A stretch of DNA of 64,000 bases. It comes from Bradyrhizobium sp. WSM471. GTDB taxonomy: Bacteria > Pseudomonadota > Alphaproteobacteria > Rhizobiales > Xanthobacteraceae. The notes below the pieces were generated by a model. The model was not told the origin of the DNA. It saw only the letters and a program-made list of their open reading frames with translations, and did not search any database. The first letter of the stretch is position 1; every line of letters begins with the position of its first letter. Of this stretch, positions 8,598 through 16,586 are shown one piece after another. Location: assembly GCF_000244915.1 (NCBI RefSeq), contig NZ_CM001442.1, positions 6,956,012 to 7,020,011 on the forward strand. Direction: 5' to 3'. The position numbers and the translations under genes were made by a program.

Positions 8598-9050
8598 ATG
8601 ACGGTCGAGAAGCTCAATCGCCAGCGCGTACTGCATCTGCTCGACGCCATCGCGCGCAGCGATCTCGAGGCCGCGCTGTCGTGCTGCACCGACGACGTCG
8701 ATTTCCTCACCCACGCGCCAATCGACGTGCTGCCCCACATGGGCCCCTGCCACGGCAAGGAGGAACTCGGCGAATTCTGGCGCACCGTGCAGGAGCGATA
8801 CGCCGAGATCCGCTACGAGGTGCCGCAGATCGTCGCCGAGGGCGACGCGGTCGCGGCCTATTTGCGCGTGTTCTTCAGGAAGCGCAGCAACGACCGCATC
8901 ATTCAGGTCGACATGGCCGTGTTCTACACTTTCCGCAACGGCCAGGTGGCGCAGATCCGCGAGATCATCGATTCCTACGATTTGGTGCAGCAGGTGCTGG
9001 AACGCGAGATCGGCCCGCTGATCGTGGGCGAGCGGGCGGACGGGGGCTAG
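8598..9050 (+). CDS. NTF2-like / SnoaL-like protein, paralog 1
   Basis: This 150-residue protein has the cone-shaped NTF2-like fold pattern: an N-terminal helix pair (VLHLLDAIARSDLEAALS), then DDVDFLTHAP, and alternating strands ending with GQVAQIREIID. The SnoaL-like superfamily includes isomerases, hydrolases and non-enzymatic ligand binders, so activity cannot be assigned. It shares its ending (SYDLVQQVLER) and its PIDVLPHMGPCHGKE segment with the next gene, showing that the two are old tandem paralogs. The ATG follows GGGCGGA. Confidence 0.82.
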   Translation: MTVEKLNRQRVLHLLDAIARSDLEAALSCCTDDVDFLTHAPIDVLPHMGPCHGKEELGEFWRTVQERYAEIRYEVPQIVAEGDAVAAYLRVFFRKRSNDRIIQVDMAVFYTFRNGQVAQIREIIDSYDLVQQVLEREIGPLIVGERADGG

Positions 9051-9129
9051 CTCTCTCCAGACCGGCCCGAACCGGGAAAATACGGAGTTCTATTGTAAAT
9101 CTCACACGCAGGGATCAATTGTGCATTGC

Positions 9130-9180
9130 GAAAACGTGAATTGCGTTTTGGCCGAATTGGCGTATTTTGTTCGTATACAA
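9130..9180. promoter_or_regulatory. Two inverted repeats in an AT-rich leader (candidate operator region)
   Basis: The 217 bases between the two NTF2-like genes are much richer in A and T than their surroundings. They hold AAAACG-N7-CGTTTT (9131-9149) and TTGT-N6-ACAA (9167-9180). The second resembles half-sites bound by some GntR-family regulators. Both lie about 90-140 bases before the second NTF2-like gene. No regulator gene is adjacent. Confidence 0.35.
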
Positions 9181-9267
9181 ATGAGTTGAGCGACCCCGCG
9201 GCACCTATCCTGTGCGCTTGGGGTTGTTTTTCGTTTTTATCGCAAGCCAGCTTCAGGACTGCCCAAG

Positions 9268-9708
9268 ATGACAGAGCACAGCCTCTGGCGTTTCTCGCGC
9301 GCATTGCACCGCGCGATCAACGACCGGCATTTCGAGGACATCGAGGCCCTCATCGACGAGGACGTCGAGTGGGCGCTCTACGGCCCGATCGACATGTTTC
9401 CGTTCCTCGGCGCGCGCCAGGGCAAGGACGCCGTGCTCGACGTCATCCACCAGCTCGCGGACAATTTCCAGGTTCGCCGCTTCGACCGCGAGAGCATCAT
9501 GCTCGGCGTCGATTCCGCCGCCTCGATGCTGCGCTATTCGCTGACCGCCTTGGATTCCAGCAAGCCGATCAGCTTGCGGGTCGCGCAGTTCGCCCAGTTC
9601 AGGGCGGGCAAGCTCACCAGCATGCGCGTGCTGATCGACACGTTTGATCTGGTCGAACAGGCACTTGGCCGCGCCATTCATCTGCCGAAGATGACCAGCG
9701 TCGGCTGA
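9268..9708 (+). CDS. NTF2-like / SnoaL-like protein, paralog 2
   Basis: This is a 146-residue member of the same SnoaL-like superfamily as the gene before it. The paralogous segments are PIDMFPFLGARQGKDA and the ending DTFDLVEQALGRAIH. Overall identity looks low, so the two proteins probably have different ligands or form different dimers. It is separated from paralog 1 by an AT-rich region with two dyads, so it seems to have its own promoter. The ATG at 9268 is preceded by GCCCAAG, a weak ribosome site. Ligand and function are unknown. Confidence 0.82.
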   Translation: MTEHSLWRFSRALHRAINDRHFEDIEALIDEDVEWALYGPIDMFPFLGARQGKDAVLDVIHQLADNFQVRRFDRESIMLGVDSAASMLRYSLTALDSSKPISLRVAQFAQFRAGKLTSMRVLIDTFDLVEQALGRAIHLPKMTSVG

Positions 9709-9922
9709 ACGGAACACCAACGGGCCCCGCACTTCGGGACCGAAGGCTGATGCTCCCCGCGACGCGTCCTGGCCTCCAGCCCCGCCGGATGCAATCGTGG
9801 AGAAGCTCGTCATCGGGCGCGCGCCTTTCGCGCGGCCCGTTGGTTCGCGTTCGATGGAACCGCCACAATTTCGCAACGATGGTTCCGCATCCTCGGCGGG
9901 AACTGGGCTGACGGGCAGGACG

Positions 9923-10840
9923 ATGGAATTCGCGACAGGGTTTGGCTGGACCAGGCTGCCGATGCTGGCGGCCGCTTTCATCCTGGGATCGGTGCTGACG
10001 GTTTCGGCGCAGATCATTCCGCCCTTCTCCCCCGGCCCGGCCGCGGTGCCCGACGAGGACGCCGAAACGGCGGAGGCCGCTGATGTCAACGACCCCGACG
10101 TGCTCCGTGGCATCGACGTCGACAAGCTCGACTGGGGGCAGCTCGCGATCGACGCCGGCACGCTCAACGACATCGTCGCCGCCAAGAAGCGTGCGCAGGC
10201 CGCCGCCAAGGACGGGCTGAACTGGACGACGAACGCCAACGCCAACGGCTCCTCGGCGGTGACTGTGAAGCAGTCGGTATCCTCATTCTGGGACGCCCGC
10301 ATCGGCGCCGACATGACGGTGACGAGCGAGCCGCGGACGATGTCGGAGCTCCTGGCGCAGAAGGCGACCAATGGCGGCAGCGTGCCTCAGTCGTCCGGCA
10401 GCGCCTGGGCGGCCGCGACCGCGCCGGGCGCAGGCGCGATCTGGGACAAGACCGCGGTGGAGGCCCGCGTCGATCCCGGCGCCGAGCAGAGCAAACTCGG
10501 GGCCTCACTGATCAAGTCGGTGCCGCTGTCGGGCGACACGTCGCTGACGCTGCAGAACGGCTACAGCGTCAACCAGCAGGGCACCACGGCGCTCCCCGGC
10601 GTCGGCGGTCACATCACGCGCAATTACGAGACCGACCAGTCGGCCAAGGTCACTCTCACCGACACCGGCACCAGCATCACCGCGGGCCAGTCGCTGTCGA
10701 CCACCGACGACAAATGGCTGCGCAAGGTCGGCGCCGAGCAAAAGCTCTTCGACAACGTCACCGTCTCCGGCTCGGTCGGCGAAACCTCGCAAGGGGCGAT
10801 CAACAAGAGCCTGACGGCGGGTTTCAAGAAGAGCTGGTAG
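9923..10840 (+). CDS. Exported beta-rich hypothetical protein (305 aa)
   Basis: An N-terminal hydrophobic segment (about residues 14-28, ending LTVSAQ) looks like a signal peptide and supports the ATG at 9923; longer in-frame starts at 9797 and 9854 would bury it. After a proline/acidic stretch the protein contains many short alternating-polarity runs rich in serine, threonine and glycine, such as DTSLTLQNGYSVNQQ and NVTVSGSVGETS. It ends in GFKKSW. The beta-strand pattern and the C-terminal aromatic residue recall outer-membrane proteins, but no known barrel family is recognisable. There are no cysteines. It may be an outer-membrane or periplasmic protein; function is unknown. Confidence 0.68.
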   Translation: MEFATGFGWTRLPMLAAAFILGSVLTVSAQIIPPFSPGPAAVPDEDAETAEAADVNDPDVLRGIDVDKLDWGQLAIDAGTLNDIVAAKKRAQAAAKDGLNWTTNANANGSSAVTVKQSVSSFWDARIGADMTVTSEPRTMSELLAQKATNGGSVPQSSGSAWAAATAPGAGAIWDKTAVEARVDPGAEQSKLGASLIKSVPLSGDTSLTLQNGYSVNQQGTTALPGVGGHITRNYETDQSAKVTLTDTGTSITAGQSLSTTDDKWLRKVGAEQKLFDNVTVSGSVGETSQGAINKSLTAGFKKSW

Positions 10841-11146
10841 GTGCACTCTCTCCCCTCATCCTGAGGAGCGCTCCAACGGAGCGCGTCTCGAAGGATCGAG
10901 GCCCCCTGCGAGAGCCGGGCCTGCATGGTTCGAGACGCGCTTCGCGCTCCTCACCATGAGGAACTAGAAAGTTCAGCGCGGCGGCGTTCAGACTTCCGTA
11001 ACCATACGCCACGGCAAAGCCCCCGAATGGACCGCCCTTGCCGCACCTCGGCCAAGTTGCGGCCAAAATCCGACGCCCTAGTCCCAGACTGACGTCGTCG
11101 TGCGGGGGACACTCGCGCTGCGCTCAACGCGAACAGGGGAATAACG
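10841..11146. other. Intergenic region, 306 bases, mostly repeat
   Basis: The first 120 bases are repeat family R2. The rest, 10964-11146, holds no credible gene; it presumably contains the promoter of the following 140-residue protein, but no confident -35/-10 pair was found. An AACAGGGGAATAACG ribosome-site region closes the stretch. Confidence 0.6.
10853..10963. repeat. Palindromic intergenic repeat, family R2, copy 1
   Basis: The left arm begins CCTCATCCTGAGGAGC and the right arm ends CTCCTCACCATGAGG, with inner self-complementary parts around GCGTCTCGAAGGATCGAGG and GGTTCGAGACGCGC. A copy in the opposite orientation lies at 27453-27560 and a shortened form at 24671-24714. It lies downstream of the exported beta-rich gene and may act as a transcript-end hairpin. 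Confidence 0.85.
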
Positions 11147-11569
11147 ATGAACGCCATGCGCCCGGAAAAGACCGAAGGCACCGAGACCGAGACCATCGAC
11201 ACCAACCTCGCCGCCGTGACGGAAGTCGAAGCCGGCATCCGTGACTTCGTCCGTAACGACATCGCCTATCTGCGCCGTCCGGCAGCGACCGCCACCGACG
11301 CGCCGCCGCTCGATCCGAGCGCGGAGGCCACCGTCACCAACGTCAACTCGCTGATCCAGCGCGTCGCCGGCACCTCGCTCGCCGAGATCGAGAACTTGAT
11401 CTCCGAGCTCGAGAGCCTGCGCGACCTGCTCCACGCCGAAGGCCAGCGCGTCCAGCGCGAGATCTCCGGCTACGCCCAGCTCAGCCAGGCCGCGATGAAG
11501 TCGACCCGCATGATCGCGGACAACGTCTCGCAGTGGAAGCGCGCCGCCGACGGCCTGCGCAACAGCTGA
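11147..11569 (+). CDS. Helical hypothetical protein (140 aa)
   Basis: This 140-residue, mostly helical and acidic protein has no hydrophobic membrane segment. Residues 75-110 (LAEIENLISELESLRDLLHAEGQRVQ) have heptad character and probably form a coiled coil, followed by a second helix ending in VSQWKRAADGLRNS. The arrangement is reminiscent of phasin-like or other small amphipathic helical proteins, but no motif confirms that. A strong CAGGGGAA ribosome site and a good downstream terminator make it a well-defined single-gene unit. Confidence 0.75.
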   Translation: MNAMRPEKTEGTETETIDTNLAAVTEVEAGIRDFVRNDIAYLRRPAATATDAPPLDPSAEATVTNVNSLIQRVAGTSLAEIENLISELESLRDLLHAEGQRVQREISGYAQLSQAAMKSTRMIADNVSQWKRAADGLRNS

Positions 11570-11590
11570 TCGCTGGATCCCGCATCACCA

Positions 11591-11624
11591 ACCGCCGCGT
11601 TCCGCAAGGAGCGCGGCGGTTTTG
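11591..11624 (+). terminator. Intrinsic terminator
   Basis: ACCGCCGCG (11591-11599) pairs perfectly with CGCGGCGGT (11612-11620) and is followed by TTTT. It lies 22 bases after the stop codon of the 140-residue helical protein gene. Confidence 0.85.
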
Positions 11625-11639
11625 ATTCTGGTGTGTGTG

Positions 11640-11788
11640 CTCTCCCTCGCCCCGTTCTTACGGGGAGAGGGTTGGGGTGAGGGGCTGCTTCAGAAAATTC
11701 GGTGACAGATGGACTCGCGGAGAGTCCCCCTCACCCGGATCGCTGTGCGATCCGACCTCTCCCCGCAAGCGGGGCGAGGTGAAGGTCA
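11640..11788. repeat. Palindromic intergenic repeat, family R1, copy 2
   Basis: Same architecture as the copy at 2199-2350: CTCCCTCGCCCCGTTC arm, an inner GGACTCGCGGAGAGTCCCCC segment, a GATCGCTGTGCGATC hairpin where copy 1 has a GAATCC hairpin, and a CTCTCCCCGCAAGCGGGG end. Differences are mostly compensatory, which suggests that folding is what is kept. Confidence 0.85.
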
Positions 11789-11865
11789 CCCCTTTGAACT
11801 TCCCGCATCCCCCCGGCGACTAACGCCAAGCGCTCCTGCCATCGCGGCGGGCCCGGGGACAGTTC

Positions 11866-12003
11866 ATGGAAAGCATTCGGCCCGACACCACCGACCCGAT
11901 ACCGCTGCGGCCCGCGCCGAACCAGTTCGGCACGATCATGCTGCGTTTTGTCGGATTGCTGGCGGTTGCGATCGCGATATTGGCGTTCGTCTATAGCCGC
12001 TGA
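11866..12003 (+). CDS. Tiny single-pass membrane protein (45 aa)
   Basis: This 45-codon reading frame starts at the ATG at 11866 and ends at the TGA at 12001-12003. It has a proline-rich polar N-terminus (DTTDPIPLRPAPNQFG) followed by one membrane helix of about 18 residues and a short YSR end, so the N-terminus probably faces the cytoplasm or periplasm as a short tail. A GGGGACAG element precedes the ATG. It converges on another tiny membrane-protein gene on the opposite strand. Function unknown. Confidence 0.6.
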   Translation: MESIRPDTTDPIPLRPAPNQFGTIMLRFVGLLAVAIAILAFVYSR

Positions 12004-12010
12004 GGGCGGA

Positions 12011-12025
12011 GGCCGCGTTGCGGCC
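12011..12025. terminator. Short hairpin between convergent small genes
   Basis: GGCCGC and GCGGCC flank a GTT loop, 8 bases after the 45-residue gene and before the end of the convergent 48-residue gene. There is no T-run, so it is a weak, possibly bidirectional, transcript-end structure. Confidence 0.4.
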
Positions 12026-12044
12026 GTGCGGAGTTAACGAAGTC

Positions 12045-12191
12045 TTACCGGGTGGCTTCCACGGTCGAGGCTTCCAGGGTGTAGGCGCCGTCGGCATAGC
12101 CCTTCACCACCATGCCGGCGACCAGCATCACGGCCAGCGTCGCGGTAGCAAAGATGAATCCGACCAGCTTGAGTGCGCCGCGGTCTGCCAT
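12045..12191 (-). CDS. Tiny single-pass membrane protein (48 aa)
   Basis: The product is 48 residues: a short basic start (MADRGALK), one membrane helix of about 20 residues (VGFIFATATLAVMLVAGMVV) and a polar tail. The ATG at 12191 follows an AGGGGACGAGGA ribosome region; the longer upstream frame has no such site. It faces the 45-residue membrane protein gene tail to tail. Nothing points to a specific role. Confidence 0.65.
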   Translation of the reverse strand: MADRGALKLVGFIFATATLAVMLVAGMVVKGYADGAYTLEASTVEATR

Positions 12192-12389
12192 GGTCCTCGT
12201 CCCCTGTACTCTGCCCAGTTCGTTCAAATAGACAGCGACAGGTTCATAATTGGTTAGCAACTCGATGGTTCCGCCAACTGCTTCGCGGGAAAACCATGTT
12301 GCGCAGGCTTATGGCAGCCGCCCGGAATCGCGTCCATAGCGCGGAAGCAACACTCGCACGCTGTTTTTGCCGTTCATCCTAGAACGAAT

Positions 12390-12872
12390 CTAACCGACGT
12401 TCACACGCATCGGCACGAAGGCACTGGCGGTGATGGCGTAGACGTCCTCGCCGCGCTGGTTGGTGCCGGTGGTGCGCGCGGTCAGGATGCCCCAGCCGGG
12501 TCGCGAGGCGGAGCTGCGCTTGTCGATGACGACGTTCACGTAGGTGACGATGTCGCCGGCGAGCACGGGCCTGATCCAGCGCAGGTCGCGAAAGCCCGGC
12601 GACGGGCCCCACACCGCGACCTCCTCGCCGCGCGAAGCGGCTTCCCGCGCCAGGCGCTGGCCGTCGGCGACAAGCAGGCTCATGCAGGCCGAGCCGACAT
12701 GCCAGCCCGAGGCCGCGAGCCCGCCAAACAGCGAGTTCTTGCCCTCCTCCTCGTCGAGGTGAAAGCGCTGCGGATCGAATTTTGCGGCGAATGTCTTGAT
12801 CGAGTCGGCCGTGAACGTATAGGCGCCGATCTCGCGGCGATGCCCAATCTCGATCTCCTCGAAAAACGGCAT
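12390..12872 (-). CDS. MaoC-like hot-dog dehydratase, second gene of pair
   Basis: This 160-residue single hot-dog protein is of the MaoC family, which hydrates enoyl-CoA thioesters. The hydratase motif region reads AKFDPQRFHLDEE, keeping the aspartate and histidine used as the catalytic pair in (R)-specific enoyl-CoA hydratases, followed by GLAASGWHVGS. Its ATG overlaps the stop of the upstream MaoC gene by ATGA at 12869-12872, so the two proteins are made together. They have the same length class and may assemble as a heterodimer. Substrate is unknown. Confidence 0.85.
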   Translation of the reverse strand: MPFFEEIEIGHRREIGAYTFTADSIKTFAAKFDPQRFHLDEEEGKNSLFGGLAASGWHVGSACMSLLVADGQRLAREAASRGEEVAVWGPSPGFRDLRWIRPVLAGDIVTYVNVVIDKRSSASRPGWGILTARTTGTNQRGEDVYAITASAFVPMRVNVG

Positions 12873-13324
12873 CAGACCGCCCCCTCGCGCCGCTTGATCA
12901 GGATCGGCGACGTCATCTCGCACAGCGCATCACCCCCGGCGTTACGCACGGTGCATTTGAACTTGACGATGCCGAGCTCCGGGCGGCTCTTCGAGGTGCG
13001 GGCCTCAACGACGTCAACGTCGAGCAGGAGGTCGTCGCCGGGTCTGAGCGGCGACAGCCAGCGCACTTCATCGACGCCGGGAGATCCCAGCGAAGCGGCG
13101 CGGGTGATGAAACCGTCGGCCATCATCCGCATCATCAGCGAGCAGAGATGCCAGCCCGAGCCGGACAGGCCGCGCAGCATGCTTTTGCCGGCGGCCTCCT
13201 CGTCGAGGTGCATCGGCTGCGGATCGAACTCGGCGGCAAAGGCCACGATCTCGTCGCGGGTGACATGGCGCGGGCCGAATGTTCCGAACCGGCCGGGCGG
13301 GAAATCTTCGAAGGTCAGGGTCAT
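12872..13324 (-). CDS. MaoC-like hot-dog dehydratase, first gene of pair
   Basis: This 150-residue protein is a MaoC family member with the motif AEFDPQPMHLDEEA, keeping the catalytic-type Asp and His, and GLSGSGWHLCS as in its partner. The ATG at 13324 gives MTLTFEDFPPG, which aligns with the start of the partner; the open frame upstream has no family similarity. The two genes form a translationally coupled operon. The conserved Asp/His pair is visible; the fatty-acid or CoA-thioester role is family knowledge. Confidence 0.85.
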   Translation of the reverse strand: MTLTFEDFPPGRFGTFGPRHVTRDEIVAFAAEFDPQPMHLDEEAAGKSMLRGLSGSGWHLCSLMMRMMADGFITRAASLGSPGVDEVRWLSPLRPGDDLLLDVDVVEARTSKSRPELGIVKFKCTVRNAGGDALCEMTSPILIKRREGAV

Positions 13325-13502
13325 CTTGGGAAAGGTTTGAGGGAATGACAGATTGTGGCCGCACTTTGCGGCAATCTCAACCCGCCGGCCCGCATGGCTC
13401 GTGCTACATTCGGCGCGCCGGCGTCGGTCTTGAGTCGGATCGATCAGGGGCCACGATCCATTTGCAAGACCCGACAACACCTGAATTGCCCTGGGGAGAG
13501 CA

Positions 13503-13799
13503 ATGTTTTCATTCAGCGACCTGTTTCAATGGGACCGCTTTATCACGCCGACGATCATCAAGACCTTCTACTGGCTGGTGATCGCGCTGATCTGCCTGTT
13601 CGGCCTCTCCGGCATCTTCTCCGGCCTCGCGATGATGGCGATCAGCCCGTTCGGCGGATTCCTGATGCTGCTGTCGTCGATCGCGAGCGTCGTCGTCGGG
13701 ATCGTGTTCTCGCGTATCATCGCCGAGTTGATCCTGATCATCTTCCGCATCAACGAGCATCTCGGCGCGATCAGGGATCAGGGCGGCGGGGTGCGGTGA
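13503..13799 (+). CDS. DUF4282-like membrane protein (98 aa)
   Basis: The 98-residue protein starts with an aromatic-rich segment (FSFSDLFQWDRFITP) and has two long membrane helices, about residues 18-42 and 50-80. This is the layout of DUF4282 proteins, small two-helix inner-membrane proteins of unknown role. A GGGGAGAGCA ribosome site precedes the ATG. It is divergent from the MaoC pair, and a palindromic repeat follows its stop codon, so it seems to be a single-gene unit. Confidence 0.78.
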   Translation: MFSFSDLFQWDRFITPTIIKTFYWLVIALICLFGLSGIFSGLAMMAISPFGGFLMLLSSIASVVVGIVFSRIIAELILIIFRINEHLGAIRDQGGGVR

Positions 13800-13800
13800 G

Positions 13801-13908
13801 GCCCGTCATTCCGGGGCGCCTCGCAGAGGCGAGCGCGGAATCCATCGAGCCTCAGGACAAGTGGATGAATGGATTCCGGGCTCGCGCTTCGCGCGCCCCG
13901 GAATGACA
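13801..13908. repeat. Palindromic intergenic repeat, family R6
   Basis: The two ends are complementary: GTCATTCCGGGGCGCC on the left and GCGCCCCGGAATGAC on the right, with GCGGAATCCAT and ATGGATTCCGG inside. The loop is about 20 bases. It lies between two convergent genes (DUF4282 protein and ychF) and could act as a bidirectional transcript end. A decayed relative may lie at about 20523-20575. Confidence 0.85.
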
Positions 13909-13916
13909 ACGTCAGC

Positions 13917-15014
13917 TTACGTATTGAACCTGAAATGCATCACGTCGCCGTCGGCGACGACGTATTCCTTGCCTTCGAGGCGGAGCTTGCCGGCATCGCG
14001 GGCGCCGGCTTCGCCGCCGAGCGCGACGTAGTCCTCATACGCGATGGTCTCGGCGCGGATAAAGCCCTTCTCGAAGTCGGTGTGGATCACACCGGCCGCG
14101 CCGGGCGCCTTGGTGCCGCGATAGATGGTCCAGGCGCGCGCTTCCTTCGGGCCCACCGTGAAATAGGTGATGAGGTCGAGCAGCGTGTAGCCGGCGCGGA
14201 TCAGGCGATCGAGGCCGGCCTCTTCGAGACCCAGCGTCTCCAGGAAGTCGGCGCGTTCGTCACGTGAGATGGTGGCGATCTCGGATTCGATTTTTGCCGA
14301 GATGACGACGGCAATGGCGCCTTCCTTGGCGGCCTGGTCCTGCACCGCCTTCGAGAACGAATTGCCAGTCGCGGCCGAGCCTTCCTCGACGTTGCAGACG
14401 TAGAGCACGGGCTTGGACGACAGCAGGCCGAGCATCCCGAAGGCACGCTCCTCCTCCGCCTTGCGCTCGACGAGGCGCGCGGGCTTGCCCTCGCGCAGCA
14501 GCACCAGGGTGCGATTGACGAGGTCGAGCTGCTCCTTGGCGTCCTTGTCGTTGCCCTTGGCCTTCTTGGACAAATTGTCGACGCGCTTCTCGAGACTGTC
14601 GAGATCCGCGAGCATCAGCTCGGTCTCGATGGTCTCGATGTCGGCGAGCGGGGCGATCTTGCCCTCGACATGGGTGATGTCGGAATCCTCGAAGCAGCGC
14701 ACGACATGCGCGATGGCGTCGACCTCGCGGATGTTGGCGAGGAACTGGTTGCCGAGGCCTTCACCCTTGGACGCACCGCGCACGAGGCCGGCGATGTCCA
14801 CGAAGGTCAGCCGGGTCGGGATGATCTGGCCCGACTTGGCGATCGCTGCGAGCTTATCGAGCCGCGGATCCGGCACCGCGACCTCGCCGACATTCGGCTC
14901 GATCGTGCAGAACGGATAGTTCGCCGCCTGCGCCGCGGCCGTCTCGGTCAGCGCGTTGAACAAGGTCGATTTGCCGACATTGGGCAACCCGACGATCCCG
15001 CATTTAAATCCCAC
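13917..15014 (-). CDS. ychF: Redox-regulated ATPase YchF (Obg family)
   Basis: YchF is a universally conserved P-loop protein of the Obg family that prefers ATP to GTP and associates with ribosomes; in E. coli it dampens oxidative-stress responses. Residues 9-16 (GLPNVGKS) form the P-loop. The usual NKxD guanine-binding motif is replaced by NVEEG, as expected for YchF. The C-terminal TGS domain is seen in [17 protein letters not shown]. Length, 365 residues, is normal. It is the last gene of rplY-pth-ychF, five bases after pth, a common alphaproteobacterial order. Confidence 0.97.
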   Translation of the reverse strand: MGFKCGIVGLPNVGKSTLFNALTETAAAQAANYPFCTIEPNVGEVAVPDPRLDKLAAIAKSGQIIPTRLTFVDIAGLVRGASKGEGLGNQFLANIREVDAIAHVVRCFEDSDITHVEGKIAPLADIETIETELMLADLDSLEKRVDNLSKKAKGNDKDAKEQLDLVNRTLVLLREGKPARLVERKAEEERAFGMLGLLSSKPVLYVCNVEEGSAATGNSFSKAVQDQAAKEGAIAVVISAKIESEIATISRDERADFLETLGLEEAGLDRLIRAGYTLLDLITYFTVGPKEARAWTIYRGTKAPGAAGVIHTDFEKGFIRAETIAYEDYVALGGEAGARDAGKLRLEGKEYVVADGDVMHFRFNT

Positions 15015-15019
15015 GAGCG

Positions 15020-15625
15020 TTATTCCTTGCCGTTGTCGTCCTTGGTCAAAAATCCCTTCGCCTGCATGGCGAGGTGCACCCTGTTGGCGAAGGTCGCGTC
15101 CGTGCCTTTGGCAACCAGTGCCGCGTGCTCGGCCACCGCGTCGCAGAGCGTCGCCACCCAGTCGTTGTCCGCTTTGGCGAAGTCCGACAGCACGTGGCCG
15201 TGCACCAACTCCTTGACGCCGGGATGACCGATGCCGAGCCGCACCCGGCGGTACTCGTTGCCGATATGGGCGGAGATCGAACGCAGGCCGTTGTGGCCGG
15301 CGATGCCGCCGCCGATCTTCACCCGCACCTTGCCCGGCGGCAGTTCGAGTTCGTCATGGAATACGGTGACGTCGCCCGGCGCGATCTTGAAGAAGCTTGC
15401 CGCTTCCTGAACGCTGCGGCCGGACTCGTTCATGTAGGTCATCGGCTTGAGCAGGATCACGCGCTCGGTGCCGAGCGTGCCTTCCGAGGTCTCGCCCTGA
15501 AACCTGCGGCGCCAGGGCGCAAACCCATGACGCCGCGCGATCTCGTCGACGGCCATGAAGCCGACATTGTGCCGGTTACGTGCGAATTTCGGGCCGGGAT
15601 TGCCGAGCCCAACAAAGAGTCGCAT
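15020..15625 (-). CDS. pth: Peptidyl-tRNA hydrolase
   Basis: Pth frees tRNA from peptidyl-tRNA that drops off stalled ribosomes. The 201-residue sequence has the N-terminal [17 protein letters not shown] segment with the catalytic histidine at residue 19 and the conserved asparagine in NPG, and the [10 protein letters not shown] segment with the catalytic-dyad aspartate. The ATG at 15625 is unambiguous. It is the middle gene of rplY-pth-ychF, 58 bases after rplY. Confidence 0.97.
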   Translation of the reverse strand: MRLFVGLGNPGPKFARNRHNVGFMAVDEIARRHGFAPWRRRFQGETSEGTLGTERVILLKPMTYMNESGRSVQEAASFFKIAPGDVTVFHDELELPPGKVRVKIGGGIAGHNGLRSISAHIGNEYRRVRLGIGHPGVKELVHGHVLSDFAKADNDWVATLCDAVAEHAALVAKGTDATFANRVHLAMQAKGFLTKDDNGKE

Positions 15626-15683
15626 GACGCGGCGCGCCCCTCGCTCGGCGCGCGGTCAGGGACCGCGCGCCAGCTTTGAGAGA

Positions 15684-16403
15684 TTACTTCTTCTTGTCGC
15701 CGCCGGCGGGAGCCTTGGCAGCCGGGGCCTTGGCAGCCGCTGCCGGAGCAGCAGCACCAGCAGCCGGAGCGGCACCAGCCGCCGGAGCAGCAGCACCCGC
15801 AGCCGGAGCAGCAGCCGCGGCCTTCAGCTCTTCGGCGTAGCCGGACGGCGGCACGATGGTGACGAGGGTCGCGTCCTCGGCGGTCAGCGCCTTCACGCCG
15901 GCCGGCAGCTTGATGTCGGAGAGATGCAGCGAGTGGCCGATTTCGAGCGAACCGACGTCAGCCTCGATGAACTGCGGGATGTTCTCCACGCCGCACTCGA
16001 GCTCGATCGCATGCGCAACGATGTTGACGGCGCCGCCGCGCTTCACGCCGGGCGAACCTTCAGCCTTCACCACGTGCAAGGGAACGCTGATGCGGATGGT
16101 GGCGCCTTCGCCGAGCCGCATGAAGTCGACGTGGATCGGGAAATCCTTGACCGGATCGAGGTGGTAGTCGCGCGGAATCACGCGGTGCTTGTTGCCCTCG
16201 AGATCGATATCGACCAGCGTGGTCAGGAACCGGCCGGCGAGGATGCGCGAGCGCAGTTCGCGATCGTCAACCGAGATGGTCAGCGGGGGCTGGTTGTTGC
16301 CGTAGATCACTCCGGGCACTCTCCCGGCGCGACGCTCAGCCCGGGCGGCCCCCTTGCCGCTCTTCGGACGTGCGGTCGCCTTCAATTCCTTGACGGTCGC
16401 CAT
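15684..16403 (-). CDS. rplY: 50S ribosomal protein L25/general stress protein Ctc
   Basis: This 239-residue member of the L25/TL5/Ctc family binds 5S rRNA. The N-terminal domain has GRVPGVIYGNNQPPL and the C-terminal domain follows with FIEADVGSLEIGHSLHLSDI. The last 50 or so residues are an alanine/proline-rich tail made of repeated PAAGAAAP-like units, ending GGDKKK; this tail is encoded by imperfect DNA repeats. I start at the ATG at 16403 (MATVKELKA), the usual family start. First gene of the operon with pth and ychF. Confidence 0.95.
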   Translation of the reverse strand: MATVKELKATARPKSGKGAARAERRAGRVPGVIYGNNQPPLTISVDDRELRSRILAGRFLTTLVDIDLEGNKHRVIPRDYHLDPVKDFPIHVDFMRLGEGATIRISVPLHVVKAEGSPGVKRGGAVNIVAHAIELECGVENIPQFIEADVGSLEIGHSLHLSDIKLPAGVKALTAEDATLVTIVPPSGYAEELKAAAAAPAAGAAAPAAGAAPAAGAAAPAAAAKAPAAKAPAGGDKKK

Positions 16404-16586
16404 AACGTTAAGTCCTTGTTTTTGCAAAAGTTAATGGGCCGCAACGCGGCCCATGGCATACGCCGCAGCAAGCCTCCAGGGGTGCGGGGGCTGCGGACGT
16501 GGCGGGCTTTTACCCGGAAGACGCGGAAATGACAAGGAGAATGGGCTACCGGGCGGAACCCGATCGCCCGGATGGAGCCGGCCGAG

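Noticed and set aside
12034..12048. TTAA-N7-TTAC, a near-match to the CtrA box
   Set aside because: It lies between two convergent gene ends, where no promoter is expected, and the second half-site is imperfect.
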